NCBI GenBank assembly: GCA_002719675.1
Contig: PBID01000005.1
Coordinates: forward strand, 60,107-121,127
From: Chloroflexota bacterium
Lineage (GTDB): Bacteria > Chloroflexota > Dehalococcoidia > Lucifugimonadales > GCA-2719675
DNA length: 61,021 nucleotides
Direction of reading: 5' to 3'
How positions within the stretch are numbered: position 1 is the first letter of the stretch; each line of letters starts with the position of its first letter. A model generated the notes under the pieces. That model saw only the letters and a program-made list of their open reading frames with translations, had not been told where the DNA came from and did not search any database. Position numbers and translations under genes: made by a program. Of the stretch, positions 18,329-26,713 are shown piece after piece.

Positions 18329-18392
18329 AATACCTAGTATTTATGAGTGCTTTAGTCATAAATATCCTAACATTAACGTCAGGGCTTTTCAA
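18329..18392 (-). promoter_or_regulatory. suf operon promoter with overlapping inverted repeats (candidate Rrf2 operators)
   Basis: Reading the minus strand, a -35 TTGAAA (18392-18387), a 17-base spacer and a -10 TAGGAT (18369-18364) precede sufB. A perfect 9-bp inverted repeat TATTTATGA/TCATAAATA (18338-18346 and 18356-18364, 9-base loop) overlaps the -10 edge and the start of the transcript. A second palindrome, AATAC-3-GTATT (18329-18341), lies just before the sufB ATG. These positions suit a repressor site, and the Rrf2 protein encoded in the operon is the obvious candidate. Confidence 0.5.
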
Positions 18393-18412
18393 TAAATAAA
18401 AAAATGTAAATT

Positions 18413-19327
18413 TTAATCAGAATTAAACAATTGATAATATGAATAAGTAAAATAATATTTCAACATAAAAATTATTTTTTCTTTTTGAGAAAGTTTGATT
18501 CTAGTAGAAGTTAAATCATAATTATTTTTTTCGATCAAATCTAATAATTTGCTATAAATTTCTATTAAAGCGGATATACATAACCTAGATCTTTTTGGTA
18601 TCAATGGCAATAATTTTTGGCTTTCTAAAAAGAATTCCCGAGCTCTAATAATTTGTAATTTCATCATCTTTGTATAATTTTCATTGTTAGAATAATTTTT
18701 AAGTTCATTGATAGAATAATTGCATGAAGAAAAATCTTCTTTAGGGATGTATATTCGCCCTATCTTAATATCTTCAAAAACATCTCTAGTAATGTTAGTG
18801 ATTTGCATTGCGTAACCTAATTGGATAGCATAGAAATTTGCTTTTTTGGACTTATATCCGAATACTTCTATGCACATTAAACCTACAATTGAAGAAACTT
18901 TATAACAATACTTCAATAGATCGTTAATAGATTTGTATTCCGGAAAGTCAGATTTCATTTTTATATCCATTTCCAGTCCTTCTATTAGAGTAAAGAAATA
19001 TTTTATAGGTATAGAAAATTTTTCAATGGAATCAAATAAAGCGGGATATATATCTTCTTGATTAGAAGAAGTATTTAAGTGTTTTTTTACCAGATTTAAG
19101 GATTTAATTTTATTCGCTTTAGAGGTGTTGCCATCAGCTATATCATCACAGTATCTACAAAATGCATATAGTGCGTATATAGATTTTTTCAGATCATTTG
19201 GTAAAACTTGAAAACAATAATAAAAATTTTTTGCTTTTGCTTTTGTTATATCTCTACAAATTTTATAGCTAAGTGCTAGACCAATAGTACTGGAGATTTC
19301 CTTCTTAGAAAAGAAATTTTTAAACAT
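18413..19327 (-). CDS. Squalene/phytoene synthase family protein
   Basis: A 304-residue head-to-head prenyl synthase. Both aspartate-rich motifs are intact: DDIAD (61-65) and DVFED (182-186) within ITNITRDVFEDIKIGRIYIP. The family condenses two GGPP to phytoene or two FPP to squalene. The nearby polyprenyl synthase gene (19894) could supply the substrate. No desaturase or cyclase is in the window, so carotenoid versus hopanoid/squalene use cannot be decided. Confidence 0.9.
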   Translation of the reverse strand: MFKNFFSKKEISSTIGLALSYKICRDITKAKAKNFYYCFQVLPNDLKKSIYALYAFCRYCDDIADGNTSKANKIKSLNLVKKHLNTSSNQEDIYPALFDSIEKFSIPIKYFFTLIEGLEMDIKMKSDFPEYKSINDLLKYCYKVSSIVGLMCIEVFGYKSKKANFYAIQLGYAMQITNITRDVFEDIKIGRIYIPKEDFSSCNYSINELKNYSNNENYTKMMKLQIIRAREFFLESQKLLPLIPKRSRLCISALIEIYSKLLDLIEKNNYDLTSTRIKLSQKEKIIFMLKYYFTYSYYQLFNSD

Positions 19328-19364
19328 CTAGAATACCTGCAAAGATTGTTTAAATGGATTAGAT

Positions 19365-19814
19365 CTAATTCCCAATTAATTGTACAATAATTTCACGTTC
19401 ATCGTTAAAATCAGCATCTAGCTCAACTAAGAAAATTCTTTGCCATTGACCTAAAGCTAGACAGTTATCTATCACGGGAATGGTTTCGCTAGTTCCAATC
19501 AAAATATGTTGGCAGTGTGAATGACCATTAGGACATTCATCCTCATGCATGTGAACGGTTCTAATCTCAAAGTTATTATGGTTATATTCTTTATCAATTG
19601 GCGCAACTGAACCAAGTAAAGTGGAAAAATCATCAAGAAGCAATGGTTCATTTTCCTGGATAATTATTCCAGCTGTTGTATGTTTAGAAAATACTACCAC
19701 CACACCCGAAATAAAATTTGTTTTATCAATAATTGATTCAATTTCGTTGGTGACATCATAAAACTTAGGTGCTTCGCCAGTTTGAATTTTCAAGCAATGA
19801 TTTTTCGTATCCAA
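19365..19814 (-). CDS. yjbQ: YjbQ/UPF0047 family protein
   Basis: A 149-residue protein with the UPF0047 signature: SKHTTAGIIIQENEP in the N-terminal half and GHSHCQHILIGTSETIPV followed by LGQWQRIFLVELD at the end. The histidines form a metal-like pocket. Members show weak thiamine-phosphate synthase activity in E. coli, but the physiological role is unclear. It lies between two prenyl synthases without obvious functional link. Confidence 0.92.
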   Translation of the reverse strand: MDTKNHCLKIQTGEAPKFYDVTNEIESIIDKTNFISGVVVVFSKHTTAGIIIQENEPLLLDDFSTLLGSVAPIDKEYNHNNFEIRTVHMHEDECPNGHSHCQHILIGTSETIPVIDNCLALGQWQRIFLVELDADFNDEREIIVQLIGN

Positions 19815-19893
19815 TTTTCTATTTTCGTTGAAATTATTTAATCTAAACGACTAAATTATGACTATAATTTTTTTTATGGTCAAGTATTTTTAA

Positions 19894-20901
19894 TTACTTT
19901 TCTCTTGAAACTAGATTTTCAACAATAAACTTTAAAGGTGTAATTTTTTCTTCATTTAAAGAAGTTTCATCTAAATATTCTATACAGGATTCATAATATT
20001 TTATTGTAAGCTGATTCAAGTATGACTTAGTATTAGTTGAGTTAAGAAAATATAGAATTTTTTCAACATCATCACTTTCAGTTTTATCAGAAGAATATAT
20101 TTTTTCAAATTTAATCAAATCGTTATGATTGAGTTGATTTTTGCAATGAATTATTGGCAAAGATTTTTTCCGATTGATAATATCTGAACCTACCGGTTTT
20201 CCAGTTTTAGATGAATTTCCCCAGATTCCTAAAATATCGTCAGTAATTTGGAATAAATATCCTAATGATTCACTAAATTTATTTAATATATGCATATCTT
20301 TAGTTTTGTAATTCCCAATTATAGAACCTATGTTTACAGAAGCACTTAACAATGCTCCTGTTTTTTTTGAGATCATATTCAAATATTGATTTTCAGTGAT
20401 ATTCTTTTCAGTCTCGAAATGAATATCTAAATATTGCCCTTCTATCATTTCTAAAGTTGCAGAATTTAATATTTGAGAAATTTTTATAACTTGTTCTTTT
20501 GATAATTGCGTTTGTTCTCTACTTAATTTTAGATATGCAAGATTATGTAATATATTTCCAAAGGTTAGTGCCTTAGGTTTACCCCATACCTTCCAAACAG
20601 TTGGTTTATTATGTCGAAATTCATCATTATCTTGGATGTCATCATGTATCAATGAAAAATTATGAATGTATTCCAAAGACAAAGAAGGCTGGATAAATTT
20701 GGAATTATGAATTTTAGAAGCAGAATAAGTAGTAATACATAGGAGTGGTCGAATTGATTTACCAGGTTTAATTATAGTTTTAGATTTATCTAAATTAATA
20801 ATTCCTAATGCATATTTAATTGGGAAATAAAAATTTTCCTTGTTTTTGTTCATACACTTACGTATAGATAAGTCAATTAATTTCGTTAATTCGTCTAGCA
20901 A
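19894..20901 (-). CDS. Polyprenyl diphosphate synthase (geranylgeranyl/farnesyl diphosphate synthase-like)
   Basis: A 335-residue trans-prenyltransferase. The first aspartate-rich motif is DDIQD (87-91) in SLIHDDIQDNDEFRHNKPT and the second is the TDDILG region, followed by GKPVGSDIINRKKSLP. It extends allylic diphosphates with IPP from the MEP pathway. Chain length cannot be fixed, but GGPP for the nearby phytoene/squalene synthase is a reasonable guess. The start is TTG at 20901; an in-frame ATG at residue 17 is an alternative. It is divergent from nuoA. Confidence 0.88.
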   Translation of the reverse strand: MLDELTKLIDLSIRKCMNKNKENFYFPIKYALGIINLDKSKTIIKPGKSIRPLLCITTYSASKIHNSKFIQPSLSLEYIHNFSLIHDDIQDNDEFRHNKPTVWKVWGKPKALTFGNILHNLAYLKLSREQTQLSKEQVIKISQILNSATLEMIEGQYLDIHFETEKNITENQYLNMISKKTGALLSASVNIGSIIGNYKTKDMHILNKFSESLGYLFQITDDILGIWGNSSKTGKPVGSDIINRKKSLPIIHCKNQLNHNDLIKFEKIYSSDKTESDDVEKILYFLNSTNTKSYLNQLTIKYYESCIEYLDETSLNEEKITPLKFIVENLVSREK

Positions 20902-21011
20902 TAAATTTCCATTTCTAAATTTTATTGAGAATTAAGTTTATATGATTGCAAATTTATGTTATCAGGATTTAGAAAATTTTTAAATTTGTTTAATTTTTGA
21001 GTAATTTATCA

Positions 21012-21039
21012 TTGATTCGATTTATAAAAATGCTATTCT
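21012..21039 (+). promoter_or_regulatory. Candidate nuo operon promoter (extended -10)
   Basis: TTGATT (21012-21017), a 16-base spacer, and TATTCT (21034-21039) with an upstream TGC giving an extended -10. It lies 28 bases before the nuoA ATG, whose Shine-Dalgarno is AGGAT. It is the only clear promoter in front of this long operon. Confidence 0.45.
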
Positions 21040-21067
21040 ATAATTAAATTTCATTAAATAGGATATT

Positions 21068-21466
21068 ATGTTCGACCAATATTTTTCCCAATATGGCTTA
21101 ATAGCTGTATTTGCTTGTGTTGCACTTCTTATACCATTAGGTATGTATGTAGCTTCTTGGTTTGCTGGCTTTTTTGGTGTTCGCCCTTCTAACCCGAGTA
21201 CCGTTAAATTATCTATTTATGAATGTGGATTTGAATCCGTACCAGGTTCATGGAATCAATTTAATTTCCGTTACTATGCAATTGCTTTAATATTCCTTAT
21301 TTTTGATGTTGAAGTAATTTTTATGATTCCCTGGGCTGCAAATTACGGAGTAATGTCTAAAGAGTTTGGATTTTTTGTCTTAGCTGAAATGATTGTATTT
21401 GTGGGTATATTAATGATCGGTTGGATTTATGCAGTTAAGAAAGGTGCTTTTTCAAAAATTTATTAA
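21068..21466 (+). CDS. nuoA: NADH-quinone oxidoreductase subunit A
   Basis: A 132-residue membrane subunit with three hydrophobic helices. The loop motif [12 protein letters not shown] and the segment [21 protein letters not shown] are diagnostic. NuoA helps form the quinone site entry at the membrane junction. It is the first gene of an eleven-subunit complex I operon. Confidence 0.97.
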   Translation: MFDQYFSQYGLIAVFACVALLIPLGMYVASWFAGFFGVRPSNPSTVKLSIYECGFESVPGSWNQFNFRYYAIALIFLIFDVEVIFMIPWAANYGVMSKEFGFFVLAEMIVFVGILMIGWIYAVKKGAFSKIY

Positions 21467-21492
21467 CCTTAATTTTTAAGAATTATTTTACG

Positions 21493-22083
21493 ATGTCTAA
21501 CAAAAAACAAGATGATATGACAATTGAACAAACAGAAGGTCAGTATATTAATTTGCTTAAAGCAAATAATATAAAACCGCTAAATGCAACAGATCCATTT
21601 GAAGTTCCGTCTGATTTACAGCGTAATCTGGCTATTACTTCAGTTGATACTCTTCTTAACTGGGCAAGAAAATCTTCTGTTTTTCCATTAGCTTTTGGAT
21701 TAGCATGCTGTGCTTTTGAAATGATGGCTACAGCTATGTCTAGATTCGACATCTCTAGATTTGGAATGGAAGTTTTTAGAGCCTCTCCAAGACAAGCTGA
21801 TTTGATGATTGTAGCTGGCACAGTTACTTGGAAGATGGCTCCAGCAATCGAAAGGATTTATGAACAGATGCCTGATCCAAAATGGGTGATATCCATGGGA
21901 GTCTGTGCTACAAGTGGTGGTCCATATTATGAATCATATAGCGTTGTACCAGGTGTTGATAAAATTGTTCCTGTAGACGTTTATGTACCTGGATGTCCTC
22001 CTAGGCCTGATGCCTTGTTGTATGGCATCATGCAATTACATGAAAAAATCAAAAGAGATTCTATTCGAAAAAATAATAGGTAA
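21493..22083 (+). CDS. nuoB: NADH-quinone oxidoreductase subunit B (N2 cluster subunit)
   Basis: A 196-residue peripheral-arm subunit that holds cluster N2, the last Fe-S centre before quinone. Its four ligands are visible as C72 and C73 (GLACCAFEM), C138 ([10 protein letters not shown]) and C168 ([10 protein letters not shown]). It is 26 bases after nuoA and 3 bases before nuoC. Confidence 0.98.
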   Translation: MSNKKQDDMTIEQTEGQYINLLKANNIKPLNATDPFEVPSDLQRNLAITSVDTLLNWARKSSVFPLAFGLACCAFEMMATAMSRFDISRFGMEVFRASPRQADLMIVAGTVTWKMAPAIERIYEQMPDPKWVISMGVCATSGGPYYESYSVVPGVDKIVPVDVYVPGCPPRPDALLYGIMQLHEKIKRDSIRKNNR

Positions 22084-22086
22084 AAA

Positions 22087-22560
22087 ATGTCTACGATATT
22101 ATACCCTGAAAATTTACTTGAAATTCTGCCTGATGATTTAAAAAATTCTATTAACGATACCAATTCGGATTCTATATCTATTTCTCCATCAGAAGTTCTT
22201 AAATTTGCAAAATTTTTTAGAAACGATCCAAGACTTCAGATGGAAACTATCATTAGTTTAACTGGTGTTGATTATATAGAGTTCTTTGAAATTGTATACC
22301 ACCTCAGGTCTATGAAGCGAAACACTTCCATGATCTTTTGTACACAAATTTTCGATAGATCTGATCCAAATTTACCGAGTGTATCTTCAATTTGGCGTGG
22401 TGCTGATCTCCAAGAAAGGGAAGTTTTTGATCTTATGGGTATAAGATTTACAAATCATCCAAATATGTCTCGGATTCTGCTTTGGGAAGGCTTTAATGGT
22501 CATCCTCTTCGAAAAGATTTTGAATACATTGATTTAACGGATAAAAATAATGCCTCTTAA
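22087..22560 (+). CDS. nuoC: NADH-quinone oxidoreductase subunit C
   Basis: A 157-residue 30-kDa-type subunit. The signature LQEREVFDLMGIRFTNHP and RILLWEGFNGHPLRKDF are at the C-terminus. It is separate from nuoD, unlike the fused nuoCD of E. coli, and overlaps nuoD by 11 bases. Confidence 0.96.
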   Translation: MSTILYPENLLEILPDDLKNSINDTNSDSISISPSEVLKFAKFFRNDPRLQMETIISLTGVDYIEFFEIVYHLRSMKRNTSMIFCTQIFDRSDPNLPSVSSIWRGADLQEREVFDLMGIRFTNHPNMSRILLWEGFNGHPLRKDFEYIDLTDKNNAS

Positions 22561-23656
22561 AACTGAACCAGTAACTATAAATTTAGGCCCGCAACATCCG
22601 AGTACTCACGGTGTTTTCCGTTTAAAAGTTACTTTTGATGGTGAACAAATTGTTGACGCTGAACCAGTTATGGGATACATGCATCGTGGTACTGAAAAAT
22701 TAGCTGAAGAACGTAGCTATGTTCAGATAGTAACACTTACAGACAGGCTTGATTGGGTTTCAAGCATGACCAACAATTTATCCTACGTTAGAACAGTAGA
22801 AAAATTAGCCAACATAGATGTTCCCATTAGAGCACAGTATTTGCGTGTAATTTGCTCTGAACTTCAACGCATAGCAAGCCATCTTATTGCTACTGGTTTT
22901 TTGATGCAAGAGTTAGGTACTTTTGGTGGGACACCTTTGATGTATTGTTTTCGTGAACGCGAGAAAATTTTAGATATGTTTGAAATGCTTTGTGGTGCAA
23001 GAGTAACTTTAAGTTATATGCGCCCAGGAGGATTGATTCAAGATGCTCCACCTGAATTCTGGGAACGTTTGAAAATTTTTACATCAGAAATGCCTGGATA
23101 TGTTGATGAATTAGAATCTTTGATTTCTGATAATGAAGTAGTTCTTGCTCGGACAAAAAATGTTGGGATTTTATCCGATAGAGTAGCTGTAGATGCATCA
23201 ATAACTGGACCTATGTTACGTGCTACTGGTGTTAGATGGGATTTAAGAAAAGCCCACCCGTATGAAATTTATAATTCTTTACATTTTGAAGTTCCTATAG
23301 GATCAAATGGAGATACTTTCGATAGATATTTTGTTCGTATCAATGAAATACGTGAAAGCATAAAACTTATTAATCAAGCAGTAGAACAAATACCTTCTGG
23401 TCCAATTCGCACAGAAATTCCATATTTCTTTAAACCACCTGTTGGTACTGCATTTTCATCAGTTGAAGCACCTAAAGGTGAACTTGGTTTCTACATTGTT
23501 AGTGATGGCGGCATCTCGCCATATCGTTGTCATATCAGATCTCCTTCTTTTATCAACTTGACTGTATTAAAAGATTTATTAGTTGGAGCTTCTATGGCTG
23601 ACTTAATAGTTATTTTTGGTAGTATCGATGTTGTAATGGGTGAAGTTGATCGATGA
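22550..23656 (+). CDS. nuoD: NADH-quinone oxidoreductase subunit D
   Basis: A 368-residue subunit lining the quinone pocket. GPQHPSTHGVFRLKV at the start carries the quinone-site histidine, RLDWVSSM and RPGGLIQDAPPEF are conserved, and the end IDVVMGEVDR is the universal C-terminus. It overlaps nuoH by 4 bases. Confidence 0.98.
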   Translation: MPLKTEPVTINLGPQHPSTHGVFRLKVTFDGEQIVDAEPVMGYMHRGTEKLAEERSYVQIVTLTDRLDWVSSMTNNLSYVRTVEKLANIDVPIRAQYLRVICSELQRIASHLIATGFLMQELGTFGGTPLMYCFREREKILDMFEMLCGARVTLSYMRPGGLIQDAPPEFWERLKIFTSEMPGYVDELESLISDNEVVLARTKNVGILSDRVAVDASITGPMLRATGVRWDLRKAHPYEIYNSLHFEVPIGSNGDTFDRYFVRINEIRESIKLINQAVEQIPSGPIRTEIPYFFKPPVGTAFSSVEAPKGELGFYIVSDGGISPYRCHIRSPSFINLTVLKDLLVGASMADLIVIFGSIDVVMGEVDR

Positions 23657-24864
23657 ATTTTAATAATATACAAAATTTAATAAACACATTAATTCCAAGT
23701 TTACCCTCTTGGATTGTTTTTATGTCTGCAGCAATTTTTATTTCATTTTTTGTAATAAATGCTGTAGTAATGACAGGAGCTTTAACTGTTTGGCTAGAAC
23801 GTCGTTTACTTGCACGAATACAATCCAGGTTAGGGCCAAATCGTTGGGGACCTTTTGGTTTATTTACACCTATAGCTGATATTATTAAAATGATCGGAAA
23901 AGAGGATATAGTTCCTTCTACGGCAGATAAAAAAATTTTTAATCTTGCACCTATAGTCCTTTTAGTTCCAGTACTTCTTGTTTTCGCAGTTATTCCAATG
24001 TCTTCTAATAGTTTCTTAGGTCAATTAAATATAGGCATATTATTTATTGTTGGTGTTACTGGTTTTAATACATTGGCTGTTTTTATGGCTGCTTGGTCTT
24101 CCAGAAATAAATACGCCTTGTTTGGTGCAATGCGTGGTGTTGCAATGTTGCTAAGTTATGAAGTCCCTATGGCATTATCCATAGTTTCTGTTGTATTGAC
24201 TACAAATTTTATACTAAATATTGAAGGATCTTCTTTAAGCGCGTTATCTTTAGTTGGAATTGTTGAAGCCCAAAGAATTCCATTTTTTATATTACAACCA
24301 TTAGGTTGCTTAATTTTTGTGACTGCTGCATCAGCTGAAATGAGTCGTGCACCTTTCGACATGATTGAATCTGAGTCCGAGCTGGGTGCCGGTTATCATA
24401 CTGAATATAGTGGAATTAAGTTTGCTATTTTTCAATTAACAGAATTTTTAGCTCCTGTAGCAACAGCTGCAATAATATCTGTAATGTTTGCAGGTGGAAT
24501 TAGAGGTTTGAGTATTATACCTGGTTCTATTTCACTCATTGCTAAAATATTCATTATCGTTTTAATATTTATTTGGATTCGTGCTACATGGCCACGCTTA
24601 CGAGTTGATCAAATAATGAATTTTGCTTGGAAATTTTTATTGCCTCTTTCATTAATAAATATATTTTCACAAGCAGTTTTATTGCAAATATTTTTGTCTT
24701 CTTCTTCTATATCAAATACTGAATTATGGATTATCGCTGGAATCAATTGGATTATTGCAGCCGTATCTATATTCATTCTTGCTAAAGTTTTTGGCCATAA
24801 AGGTAGAGCTAAAAATATTCCAATCCCCTCACCATTAGCTAATATGGAATTTAAATCGGAGTAA
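23653..24864 (+). CDS. nuoH: NADH-quinone oxidoreductase subunit H
   Basis: A 403-residue membrane subunit at the junction with the peripheral arm. WLERRLLARIQSRLGPNRWG, the acidic loop ESESELGAGYHTEYSG and FIWIRATWPRLRVDQ are all intact. Roughly eight or nine helices are expected. It ends 5 bases before nuoI. Confidence 0.98.
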   Translation: MNFNNIQNLINTLIPSLPSWIVFMSAAIFISFFVINAVVMTGALTVWLERRLLARIQSRLGPNRWGPFGLFTPIADIIKMIGKEDIVPSTADKKIFNLAPIVLLVPVLLVFAVIPMSSNSFLGQLNIGILFIVGVTGFNTLAVFMAAWSSRNKYALFGAMRGVAMLLSYEVPMALSIVSVVLTTNFILNIEGSSLSALSLVGIVEAQRIPFFILQPLGCLIFVTAASAEMSRAPFDMIESESELGAGYHTEYSGIKFAIFQLTEFLAPVATAAIISVMFAGGIRGLSIIPGSISLIAKIFIIVLIFIWIRATWPRLRVDQIMNFAWKFLLPLSLINIFSQAVLLQIFLSSSSISNTELWIIAGINWIIAAVSIFILAKVFGHKGRAKNIPIPSPLANMEFKSE

Positions 24865-24869
24865 CTATT

Positions 24870-25553
24870 ATGTTTGGTTTTGGATTATTCAAAGGATTAT
24901 TAATTACTCTAAAAAATTTGATTCTTCCTAGTCGATTGTTCACTACACATCAATATCCTGACAGGAAAGTTGGGCCAATTGAATTGGCAAAATTTCATCA
25001 AGACTGGCAAAATACAAGTTTCTTGCAATTTTTATTTAATAATCCCATTAAAATAATCCAATCTTTACTAGGTTTAATTAGTATCAAAGATAGATATCCA
25101 CAACATTCACGTTTTAGAGGACAAGAGTTCGGTTGGTATGAAAATCGTTGCACAGGTTGTGCCTCTTGCGCAAAATATTGCCCTCTTGGAATAATTAAAA
25201 TTGAAACTAGCAGAAGTGGAATTGATTTAGATGAAGGTCAAAAATATAAAGTAGATGTTTTTGATATAGATATGGGTAGATGTATGTTTTGTGGTTTATG
25301 TGTTGAAGCGTGTCCGTATGATGCTCTTTTTATGGGTAGTGGTTTTGAAGAAAGCAAATACTTTAGACAAGAATTGAATATTGATATAGATAATCTTAAA
25401 AATAATGATACAAAACCTAGTAATTGGTTTAGACCTCAATTAGAGGGTAAAAATTATGATCCAAGAGGAAGTGGGCCTCTTGAATGGAATCAAGTTGGAC
25501 GACATGAAAAACCTTCTGACACTGAACAAGCTAGTAAATGGGGTAAAAGATAA
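24870..25553 (+). CDS. nuoI: NADH-quinone oxidoreductase subunit I
   Basis: A 227-residue ferredoxin-like subunit carrying clusters N6a and N6b. The two [4Fe-4S] motifs are C94/C97/C100 with C104 and C138/C141/C144 with C148. The C-terminal ~70 residues beyond the second cluster are longer than in E. coli and end in a charged tail. Stop and the putative nuoJ start are directly adjacent. Confidence 0.97.
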   Translation: MFGFGLFKGLLITLKNLILPSRLFTTHQYPDRKVGPIELAKFHQDWQNTSFLQFLFNNPIKIIQSLLGLISIKDRYPQHSRFRGQEFGWYENRCTGCASCAKYCPLGIIKIETSRSGIDLDEGQKYKVDVFDIDMGRCMFCGLCVEACPYDALFMGSGFEESKYFRQELNIDIDNLKNNDTKPSNWFRPQLEGKNYDPRGSGPLEWNQVGRHEKPSDTEQASKWGKR

Positions 25554-26123
25554 TTGTTTTCTGATATTGAACTTAAATTAACAATGGACTTCATTTTTTG
25601 GATTATTGCAATACCTATGATTATTTCTTCTTTAATGGTTGTTTTATCAACTAATTTATTCCGTTCTGCATTGTTTCTGATTTTTTCGTTTATAACAGTT
25701 GCTCTTATATTCATTTTATTACGAGCTGAATTTCTAGCTATAATAGAAATTCTTGTATATGTTGGTGCTATTTCAGTACTAATAATATTCGCTATTTTGA
25801 TGACCAAAAATATTGATACCGGTAGCCCGTCTAATTCTTTTAACAAATCTAGTATAATTTTCTCTATTTTAATATTTGTCGTATTGTTCTTTGTCTTTTC
25901 TGTAACCGAATGGAATACTATCGAAAATATTGATTCAACAAATTCTATTTCTCCAAGTAATCTTGAAAATATTAAAGATATTTATTCAAACTCTATTCCT
26001 TATTTAGCTAAACTTCTGTTAACTGATTTTATGTTGGCGTTTGAATTAGCATCTGTATTATTAATGGCTGCTTTGATAGGTGGCTTATACCTGATCAAAG
26101 GAGATGATTCTGATAATGAATAA
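25554..26123 (+). CDS. nuoJ: NADH-quinone oxidoreductase subunit J
   Basis: A 189-residue membrane subunit with about five helices. AEFLAIIEILVYVGAISVLI is the family hallmark around the pi-bulge helix TM3. The frame begins with TTG immediately after the nuoI stop; an ATG at 25584 (residue 11) is at least as plausible because it matches usual NuoJ N-termini. The gene is 23 bases ahead of nuoK. Confidence 0.93.
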   Translation: MFSDIELKLTMDFIFWIIAIPMIISSLMVVLSTNLFRSALFLIFSFITVALIFILLRAEFLAIIEILVYVGAISVLIIFAILMTKNIDTGSPSNSFNKSSIIFSILIFVVLFFVFSVTEWNTIENIDSTNSISPSNLENIKDIYSNSIPYLAKLLLTDFMLAFELASVLLMAALIGGLYLIKGDDSDNE

Positions 26124-26146
26124 TTACGAACAAAAGGATATACAAA

Positions 26147-26479
26147 ATGCTTCATAATTATTTATTTTTATCTGCAATTATATTTTCTATAGGTTTATAT
26201 GGTGTTTTATCTAAGAAAAACGCTATCACTATTCTAATGTGCGTTGAATTAATGTTAAATTCTATTAATATTTCAGCTGTTGCTTTCTCCAGATATGTAT
26301 TTAATCCTTATTATTTGACTGATGGAAATTTACAATCATTACTTACAGGACAAATTTTATCAATGTTTGTAATTGCGGTTGCTGCTGCTGAAGTTGCTAT
26401 TGGTGTTGCTATATTAGTAGCTGTCTATCAAAATCGTCAAACTGCTTATGTAACAGATGGAAACAAATTAAAATATTAA
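26147..26479 (+). CDS. nuoK: NADH-quinone oxidoreductase subunit K
   Basis: A 110-residue three-helix subunit. Conserved glutamates lie in CVELMLNSINI and AAAEVAIGVAI, the two positions needed for proton translocation. AAGGA precedes the ATG. A small DUF2007-like gene follows instead of nuoL. Confidence 0.97.
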   Translation: MLHNYLFLSAIIFSIGLYGVLSKKNAITILMCVELMLNSINISAVAFSRYVFNPYYLTDGNLQSLLTGQILSMFVIAVAAAEVAIGVAILVAVYQNRQTAYVTDGNKLKY

Positions 26480-26493
26480 TTTAGGTGATTACC

Positions 26494-26688
26494 TTGTGGA
26501 CAAAATACAAAATATCAAATAATTTAATTACTGCTGAAATGTGGAAAGATGCCTTAGAAGGTGAAGGTTTACCAACTAAGATTTTACCTGTAGATAACAT
26601 CTTGGAATGGAGTGAGTTTTCTCGTTTTTTTGTTATGGTCCCTAAAGGCAGGGAACATGTTGCTGATGAAATCTTAAGGAAATTATAA
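26494..26688 (+). CDS. Small DUF2007-like protein inserted between nuoK and nuoL
   Basis: A 64-residue soluble protein: WTKYKISNNLITAEMWKDAL, LEGEGLPTKILPVDN, and a C-terminal VMVPKGREHVADEILRKL. This resembles the DUF2007 putative signal-transducing domain (ferredoxin-like fold, compare GlnB-like proteins). I choose the TTG at 26494 because AGGTGA lies 5 bases upstream; the frame could open at GTG 26485, but that GTG is inside the Shine-Dalgarno. Its place inside the operon suggests a role in complex I expression, assembly or regulation; this is inference. Confidence 0.65.
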   Translation: MWTKYKISNNLITAEMWKDALEGEGLPTKILPVDNILEWSEFSRFFVMVPKGREHVADEILRKL

Positions 26689-26713
26689 CCATGATAATTT
26701 ACGGAATTCAAAT

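Noticed and set aside
26481-26711. Minus-strand open frame opposite the DUF2007-like gene
   Set aside because: The plus-strand frame has a good Shine-Dalgarno, family resemblance and fits the operon direction.
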